Positions 57,001-64,000 of a stretch of DNA of 64,000 nt are shown piece after piece. The notes beneath the pieces are model-generated. The model had not been told where the DNA came from. It did no database searches and saw nothing but the letters and a program-made list of their open reading frames with translations. Position numbers and translations under genes: made by a program. Origin of the DNA: Petaurus breviceps papuanus (lineage: Eukaryota; Chordata; Mammalia; Diprotodontia; Petauridae); assembly GCA_028583685.1 (NCBI GenBank), contig JAMXIF010000058.1, forward strand, positions 10,272,401 to 10,336,400. Reading direction: 5' to 3'. Numbering within the stretch: position 1 is the stretch's first letter; every line of letters starts with the position of its first letter.

Positions 57001-58190
57001 GTATTTGCAGATTGCCTCTCAGTGCTTCTCAGCCCATACAGGCAAACTCATGATTGCCTGCAAGAATCAGGACATGAGACCAGGGCACTGAGCAGCTGGC
57101 CTCAGTTCTTGGATTGCCAGACTCCTGTTCTGCCACTTGTACAGAATTATTTATCTGGCTGACCCCCAGACCACTGTGCTAAACCTTGTCTAGAATCCAC
57201 TTCTACTCATTCCCTCCCATTTTATAGGAGGCCTTGGGCACTGACCCTGACTTGTTTGCTTGGAACCCATTTCCTATTTATCTCTTCCTATTTTATCTGA
57301 ATCTTTGGACTTTTACTCTAGTCTCTTTATTTTGTATCTTCTTCTAACAATTCCCCATTTCTTGCTTGGTACACTTGAACTCTGATCTCATCTTTCAGTC
57401 TGAACTTACAGTACTCACACATCCCTTCCTTGAATAGCTGATTTGCCATTCATGACCCTTTGCCAACTGAGTTCTTTCAGACATGCCAGTTTAACTCTAC
57501 TTTTACTCCAGGTCCTTCCAGGCCTTCCTTTCCTTGCAACCACTTATGACCCATTGTCGACCATGGCACCACAATCCACATTGACCCACTTCTGTCTCTC
57601 TCCTCTTCATTTGAATGTTAGGTCATCTAACTTTATTGTCTCTTGCAATTCATCACTGTCATTATCACCCCACAGGAATGACTTCTACCTTCCTAGGCTA
57701 CTTGAGCACTTGAATTATATTTTCCCTCCCTATTCAAACTTTTATTCTCAACCACAGATACTTTTAACACTTACATTAGTAATTCATCTAACTCCTTGAC
57801 TTCACATCCCCTTGAAGAGTCTTCATCTTTTCTATGTTTTATCCTTATTCCATACCTGTTGCCTGCCACTATGTAGACAATCTGCCCTACTTTGGGGTTT
57901 TAGCCCCACTTCATTCATCAGTTAAGAACATATGTCAATCAATCAAGGATTTATTCTAAAATCTTTAAAAGACTGATTGAGACTGTTTTCAACAGATTAA
58001 TTTTTAGGACTTAATGATGTGGGATAATTTTGACTCCACCCTTACATCTGTATCCTATTGATCTTTAAGTTTTAAAACCAAAATACTTTTCCTAACCACA
58101 AGTTTCTTATCTGTTCTTTCTGTCTCTTCACACTCATTCCATCTGTTGCATCTACCAATACCAGGATTTATAATCAATCCACGCTCACTT
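57001..58190. other. No recognised feature
   Basis: Pyrimidine-rich stretch 57200-57900 with a 118-codon plus-strand frame (57443-57799) rich in Leu/Ser/Pro and without motifs. It could be a very old LINE 5' part; not assignable. Confidence 0.35.
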
Positions 58191-58191
58191 C

Positions 58192-58450
58192 TAACAAGGT
58201 AGAAGAGTAGATAAAGAGTCCTGGACCTGGAGTCAGGAAGACCTGAGTTTAAGTCAGGTCTTGAACATGTACTAGCTATGTGATCCTGGGGAAACCACTT
58301 AACCTCTTTCTGTCTCAATTTCTTCATCTGTAAAACAGGTATGATAATAGCACCTACTTCCCAGAATTCTTGTGAGCATAAAATGAAAGCATATTGCTTT
58401 GCAAACCTTAAAGTACTACATAAATGCTATTATCGTTGCTGTTCCTTGAT
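58192..58450 (+). repeat. MIR, near full length
   Basis: 'CCTGGAGTCAGGAAGACCTG', 'TGTACTAGCTATGTGATCCT', 'AACAGGTATGATAATAGCAC', 'TACTACATAAATGCTATTAT' in order. Confidence 0.88.
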
Positions 58451-58539
58451 GTCAGGAACTATTTGAGGTTTGTATTTTTTTCCTCTGTGCTTTGGACAAG
58501 GCACTCAATAACCATTTATTGAATTAATTCAGAATACAA

Positions 58540-58720
58540 GGAATTAGGGGCTGGAAGAAAACCTAGAGATCCTCTACTCCAATTCCCTCACATTACAGAT
58601 GAAGAAATAACCACAGGGAGATTTATCCAAGATCACACATGTGTCAGTGATAGAGTGGAGTCCTGTATCTTGATTCCAAATCTCTTGTTCTTTCCATTGT
58701 ATTAACCTGCCCTAATTGAG
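58540..58720 (-). repeat. MIR-related repeat, uninterrupted copy
   Basis: Same family as 30860-31535: 'CCTAGAGATCCTCTACTCCA', 'CATTACAGATGAAGAAATAA'. Confidence 0.6.
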
Positions 58721-59835
58721 ATGTCCATCATCAACTAGTCAGAAAGTTGGATATGGATTTCACATAGCACAACTTCTAACTTCAAAACCAAGTGAGCATT
58801 AGATGCTTAGAGAAGGCATCTTCTTTAGCCAAAGTCTCCTCCAAATTCTTTGAAATCATTCCTCTTAGTAAAATAAACATTATCCTCCCCACCCCCTCCC
58901 CACTCCCCAAGCAGATGATAGTTGTTTATTCTGACTGAGCTGCCCTCAGTCATTAAGGAATTATGCTAAAGAGACAGTCCTCATTCCCACCTCACCAAAT
59001 TTCCCCATCTCATTCTAGACTGAAATTCCCTCCCTTAATTACACTATCGGCTTCAGCACAGCTACTTTCACCACTGCACTAAACTCTTTCATTCCTTTAC
59101 CTGTTACTTATATCTACCATGCCAATCCCTAACTCTGCATCAAACCAATGGTGTGATGTCCCTAGACCCAGATAGCAGAAAATTGCTAATGAAAAACAAA
59201 AACAAAATAATGCATACTTCTATTACAAATTCATATTATCCAACTTCATTGAGAGCCTCTTATTACCTTGTATCCATTATTGTGAGGAGAGGTTCAGCTG
59301 GGGGGGGGGGGAGGGAGGTACAACCTCCCCCAGTATCTCCTTGACAAGGCATGAACTCTTTGAAAAGACTGTGAACTCCCTTTTTCCTGGGTCCTTATTT
59401 CCTTGTTGAAAAGGCCTTTTATTCTGGCATTGACTCAAGGTCCCATCTTGTTGCAGCAACAAAGAGTATTAATGACACTGATGATGATGTTCATAGCTTA
59501 CTTTTCTTTTCATAGGATTGTCTTTGGCCAGATCCAGGAGAAGTCATGCTGAGGAGTGGGACAGAGAAGTGTTACACATAGTCACAGACAAAGTTCCCTG
59601 GACAGAGGCTTAAGCATCCATGTGGCCCTTCAAGGGATCTAAGAAGCACATCCCATAAGGAAAGAAACCTATCCCAGATGTATACGTAGACATTTGTGGA
59701 AGAAGAAACTACAGGTAAAGATCATGGAAGAAGAAGGATTGGTGTAACAATGAGTCAGAACATGGTGGTGAAAACTGGATTTTTGCCTTCATTGATAAAT
59801 GAGACTGTCAACTATAAACCCTTAGTCATCCTGAG
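58721..59835. other. No recognised feature
   Basis: Mixed sequence with a G run at 59299-59310. No gene or named element seen. Confidence 0.35.
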
Positions 59836-59839
59836 TTCT

Positions 59840-60850
59840 TTCCCACCCTGAGGTTCCTCATCCAGCCTAGTATTATAAGACTTAAACTTGTGAAATGACC
59901 ACCTATCCAAGTCACTGAAAAAATGTTAAAACAGTCCAGGGCCAAGCACAAAACCCTGGGGTTCTCCCCTGAAGACCTCCTGCCATATTGACATTGGTCT
60001 GTTAACAACTCCTCTTTGAATCCAGCCGTTCAACCAGTTTCAAATCCATATAACTGCATTACCATATAGCCCCCATTTTTCCATCTTCTTCACAAGAATA
60101 ATGAGGCACCTTAGCAGCTGCTTTGCTAAAATCTAAGTGAATTATACCTATGTCATTCACTTGATACCAGTTTAGTAAGCCTGTCCAAAAAAGGAAACGA
60201 GCTTGTGTGGCATAACTTATTCTTCATGTAGTCACGTGGCTCTTTGTAATCACTATTTCCTTTTCTAGACATTAACTAAAATTGTCTTTAATGCCATGTT
60301 CCAGGATTTCCCCAGGAATTGAAGTTAAAGTCACCAGCCTACTTGGCAGATGATATTTCCTTGCCTTTTCTGGAAATTGGGATATACACTCTTCTCCAGG
60401 CTTTTAGTACCTCTCTCATTCTCTAGGATCTTCCAAATATCATTGACAGCAGCTCATCCCTCCACAGGCTCAGCCAGGTCTTTTGGCACCTGAGGATATG
60501 GTTCACCTTGGCCATTGGAGTGACTTGAATTCATCAAGGGTAACTAGGTGTTCTCTTATTCTCTCCTTACTTATCTTGGGTGTTAATTCCCTCTTAGCCA
60601 TCTTTGTTCAGTCATTTCTAATTTGGTGGTCATTCTCATTCTGTGTAGCAGACAAAAATTTTTTAAAATAAAAATGAAAATGGAGAAGCTCTGCCTTACC
60701 TTCATTGCCAGATATCATCATAGTCTTGTGATAGTCTTATCCCTTCTTTGGTCCTAATCTTTTCCCCCAATACAATAAAAAAAAGAAAAATCTTTAAAAA
60801 AAAATAAACTCTCCCTGCCATCCTCAGCCCATCTTGGGCTTTAACTTTCC
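59840..60850 (-). mobile_element. CR1/L3-type LINE, reverse transcriptase region, minus strand
   Basis: Antisense of CR1 ORF2: 'GCAGCTGCTTTGCTAAAATC' (AFDFSKA-like motif), 'GGCATAACTTATTCTTCATG', 'TCCTTGCCTTTTCTGGAAAT', 'GTACCTCTCTCATTCTCTAG', 'TTTTGGCACCTGAGGATATG'. Order matches the DELHPRVLKEL ... NYRPVSL ... FDKV segment read backward. Heavily decayed. Confidence 0.75.
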
Positions 60851-60949
60851 TAACATCATACTTTGAGGACCATCCCAAGTTCTTATATTCATCATATGTT
60901 ATTGGTCTTTGTTCTATCTTCTGTAGATATCTTTTAAAAAATGTAAGCT

Positions 60950-61086
60950 AGGGGCAGCTAGGTGGCACAGTGAATAGAGCACCGGCCCTGGAGTCAGAAG
61001 GACGTAGGTTCGGATCAGGCCTTAGACACTTAACACACCTTGTGACCTTGGCAAGTCACTTAACCCCAATCGCCCTCCAAAAAGAA
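60950..61086 (+). repeat. WSINE/WALLSI-type SINE
   Basis: GGGGCAGCTAGGTGGCACAG head, 'CCCCAATCGCCCTCCAAAAA' end. Duplication AAAAAATGTAAGCT at 60936-60949 and 61087-61100. Confidence 0.92.
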
Positions 61087-61143
61087 AAAAAATGTAAGCT
61101 GGTTGGTGAATTCCCTGGATATCCACAACTCCTCTTTTTCCCC

Positions 61144-61408
61144 CTACTTAGTAAAATAACTAGCATTTACATAACACCAACTATCTACAAGACAGCATGC
61201 TAAGCAATTTACAAATGTTATCTCCTTTGATCTTCACAACAACCCTGGGAGGTAGCCATTATTATGATCCTCATTTTACAGTTGAGGAAACTGAGGCAGG
61301 TGACTTGCCCAACATCACAGAGCTAGTTCCTGAGTCCAGATTTGAATTCAGGTCTTCCTGACTCCAGGCACAATACTCTAACCACTGCACCATTTGGTTG
61401 CCTGGGTA
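61144..61408 (-). repeat. MIR, near full length
   Basis: 'CAACAACCCTGGGAGGTAGC', 'TTTACAGTTGAGGAAACTGA', 'TCTTCCTGACTCCAGGCACA' in antisense. Confidence 0.9.
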
Positions 61409-61409
61409 G

Positions 61410-62430
61410 AATTGTTTTCCTTTGAGTCTTCAGAATTTTATCCTCAAGTTTCCCATCCCTCCTAGATGGATTTCCATCTATAATTTGAGTCCCTAAGATC
61501 CTTACTATCTTTTCTCTGAATGTTTTGCCAGAATCTAAGGCACATGTCAGGTTATATCAAGCTTTCCTTTCCTCTAGCACAGTTTCTAGGAGGCAGGGTC
61601 ACTTCTCCCAAAGGTCCTTGTTTTCTTTTTGTATTTGACTTTCCAGTACCCATCACAGAGCCTTGCCTAAAGGGGGGGGGGGGGTGCTTAATAAGCTTAG
61701 CAGGAGGTCCAAGTAGGTGAGTAAAGCCATTAAATCTGACAAACACTCCTATGGCAAGACTATACTCCCTTTATCAATGAGGCAAATTTTCTGGATCAAC
61801 ATTATCACCTACCTCACCTGACATTTTAACCTTTTCTCATCAGACAGAGGAATTTGGACATCAAGTGACAAGTTTGCTCCAGCGGTTATTGTTGAATGGT
61901 CTATATTGTAAGATAGAGAAGCATAGATTCCACTTGTCACAGCTTGAGAATTTTAACATTTTAATTTGACCTAGTAGGCCCTCAGCTGGATCTGTTGTAT
62001 ATACAGGATGTCTAGAGTGAGCCCCATGTAGGGGACTTGGAACCTATATATTTTTAGGAATGAAAAAATTTTATCACTAATTTATCCTTAGCTTGATCCT
62101 TGCCTCTTCTCAAGTGATATGCGAAATGTATCATTTTATCACAAAGGTGACCTGGATAATCAAATATTTCACCAATAAAGCATAAGATACAGAAGGGACA
62201 TTATTTGCTCTGTTCCCCAACTCCTCATCTAGGCAATAATCATCCCCCCAAAATAGATCTAAAGCACAGAGACACATATTCTATCTGCACAATCCTTATA
62301 AAACCAATTGGCAATGAAAATTACAACCAACCCAATTATTAGTGATCTCATATACCAAAATAACTTACATAGATTGCCTGAATTTAAGCCTTCCTTTTAA
62401 CCAAATTAGAACAAATATGATTATGAGAGG
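61410..62430. other. No recognised feature
   Basis: Unassigned; a G run at 61672-61684. Confidence 0.35.
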
Positions 62431-62436
62431 CAGTAT

Positions 62437-62553
62437 GTCATGATAGATAGAGAGCCATCTAGAAGCCAGGAAGACCTAGTTTCAAGTCCCCACTATGACA
62501 TGTAAGGACTGTGTGACCCTAGGAAAGTCACTTAATCTCTAGGTTCTCTAGGT
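62437..62553 (+). repeat. MIR head and core, cut by the MITE
   Basis: 'AGAAGCCAGGAAGACCTAGT', 'AAGGACTGTGTGACCCTAGG', 'AGTCACTTAATCTCTAGG'. Confidence 0.75.
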
Positions 62554-62725
62554 CAGTGGTGTCAAACTCAAATAGAAATAGGGGCCTTAGTCAATCTGTT
62601 CATAAACTTCAGGTGCATATTGACTTAGTTTCTGAATGAGATGTTATCTACATTTTACTGTATTTTTATCTATTCTGTTAAATATTTCCCAATTACATTT
62701 TAACCTGATTTGGGTCAAGCTTGGG
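62554..62725. mobile_element. hAT-type MITE, one end preserved
   Basis: CAGTGGTGTCAAACTCAAAT at 62554 is the same terminal repeat as the 201-bp MITE at 29280. The core continues to about 62725; the other terminal repeat is not found, so it is truncated. Confidence 0.7.
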
Positions 62726-63469
62726 AATGCATGTAGGGTAAGATGCATGCCTGACCCCTCCTCTCCAGGCAACAATCTGAGACTGCAAATTGCAAAGAGT
62801 TGCTGATCTGTGATAATTTCCTCATTCAAGAGTTATCTATCCCCATGAGATCACAAGGTCCTGCCTTGAAGTCTTGACCGAAATCTACTAACTTAACAAT
62901 TCTATCTGCCTATCCCCAAAACACCCAACATTTCAAGCTAATATTTGCCCTGGTTAAAGAGTCAGGACAGCCCTGACCTTGAAAGATAGAAGAAAGGCAA
63001 AAAGTTAATAGTATTTAGCGCAGTGCTCAGGACATAGTACGTTCTTAAAACATGTTTAGTGATTGATAATTTTTTATATATATTCAATTCATTCTGGCTG
63101 CTAAATATCTGAAAATGATATGATTCTGGTCTTTATATGTGCATTCATGGCTAATTGATCAACTAACATTTATTAATCCAGAAGATGAACTCCTAGTGCC
63201 TCTGGCCACTGACAAGATGCATTTAGGATGTAGGAACCACTGACATAGTAGTGCCACATTTAATTTACCAAGTCACTTTATCAGTATTTTGGCTAATGTA
63301 AATATGGTAGGAATCATTATCTAATAATTTTTGTAGTAAATATCTTCATCATAGGATTTTGAATATCTAATGATTATACTACAATCAATGATTACATCTT
63401 CCTCATCCTCCAAATTGAATCAGTTGTTAAGCCTGGTCCATTCCACCTCCATGACACCTTTCACATTTA

Positions 63470-63690
63470 TCAGTCAGTCAATAAACATTTATTAAGCACC
63501 TACTGTGTGGTAGACACTGTGCTAAACTCTGGGGATACAAATATGAAAAAGAAAAACAATCACTGCTCTCAAGGAGCTTACAATCCATTGAGGGAAGATG
63601 ACACACAAAAGGGTGGTGGGGAGGGGTCACCAGCTAGTGATAGAGAAGTCCTAAAGAGTACAGCCAGGTGGGAAATGAGGGGATGACTGA
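63470..63690 (-). repeat. L2 3' end, minus strand
   Basis: 'AATAAACATTTATTAAGCAC', 'AGACACTGTGCTAAACTCTG', 'CAAGGAGCTTACAATCCATT': antisense L2 tail. Confidence 0.75.
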
Positions 63691-64000
63691 CCTGAGTGCC
63701 CTCTTTAACTGGAGGCTTTGGAAGGAGCTCTGCTCTGTCCCATTCTCTCCCCTCATACCACAACCATCTTATTTCAGACCCTCATGCCCTCTTCCCTGAA
63801 CTGTGACGATAGCTTCCTATTTAGACCTTCTGCCTCTGGTTTCTCTTCTCTCTGATGCATCTTTCACAGTTGACAAACTGATATTTCTCTGTCACAGGTC
63901 TGGCCATGTGCCTTAACACCAGGATAATATACAAACCTTTCTCTTAGGCATTTTAGGATGATTATACATTTTTCTTCCTTCACTGATGTCATGCTCCAGA

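Noticed and set aside
57443-57799. 118-codon plus-strand frame
   Set aside because: Leu/Ser/Pro-rich from pyrimidine-rich DNA; no motif, no splice or promoter context.

Overview
This window looks like marsupial genomic DNA. It is AT-rich and CpG-poor apart from one CpG island. It is packed with old L2, CR1/L3 and MIR copies plus younger SINEs and L1s whose sequence I recognise as marsupial types. I cannot name the species. All family names are from memory, not from a search.

The one host gene I can support is the 5' end of ZNF800, a zinc-finger protein gene, on the minus strand. Its first coding exon (2236-2357) encodes MPLRDKCCQTDHHHHGCCEP and ends at a GT donor in phase 1, so the next codon starts with G, as expected for the valine that follows in the human protein. 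Upstream on the minus strand is a CpG island of about 1.4 kb (2400-3760) with several splice donors and an NRF1-type motif: the promoter and non-coding first exon. Bases 1-2235 are intron. The rest, about 60 kb, is upstream of ZNF800, and I find no further functional gene in it.

From 3.8 kb onward the layout is layered insertions. 4.3-8.8 kb is an old L2 broken by a MIR, which holds a solo LTR, and by a minus-strand L1 with an 11-bp target-site duplication. 10.5-15.3 kb has L1 and L2 ends and a second LTR. 15.5-22.7 kb has SINEs and CR1 tails. 23.6-27.6 kb is a decayed L1 ORF2 with a dimeric SINE inside. 28.1-28.7 kb is a processed RPL18A pseudogene. 29.3-31.5 kb has two hAT-type MITEs. 33.2-34.4 kb has L2 and SINE pieces. 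36.0-38.8 kb is an unusual palindromic L1 structure, with 5'UTR at both outer ends and ORF1 in the middle. 39.7-46.8 kb is MIR, CR1 and L2, plus a tRNA-Gly/SINE chimera. 49.9-51.1 kb is a probable LTR. 54.25-54.85 kb is a hAT MITE with a perfect 8-bp duplication. 55-64 kb is mostly old L2, CR1 and MIR.

The points most worth following are the dimeric SINE family (four complete copies, each with a 13-16 bp duplication), the tRNA-Gly(GCC)/SINE chimera mobilised as one unit, the palindromic L1, and the hAT MITEs. Two 10-base N gaps (37929-37938 and 48712-48721) both lie in repeats.
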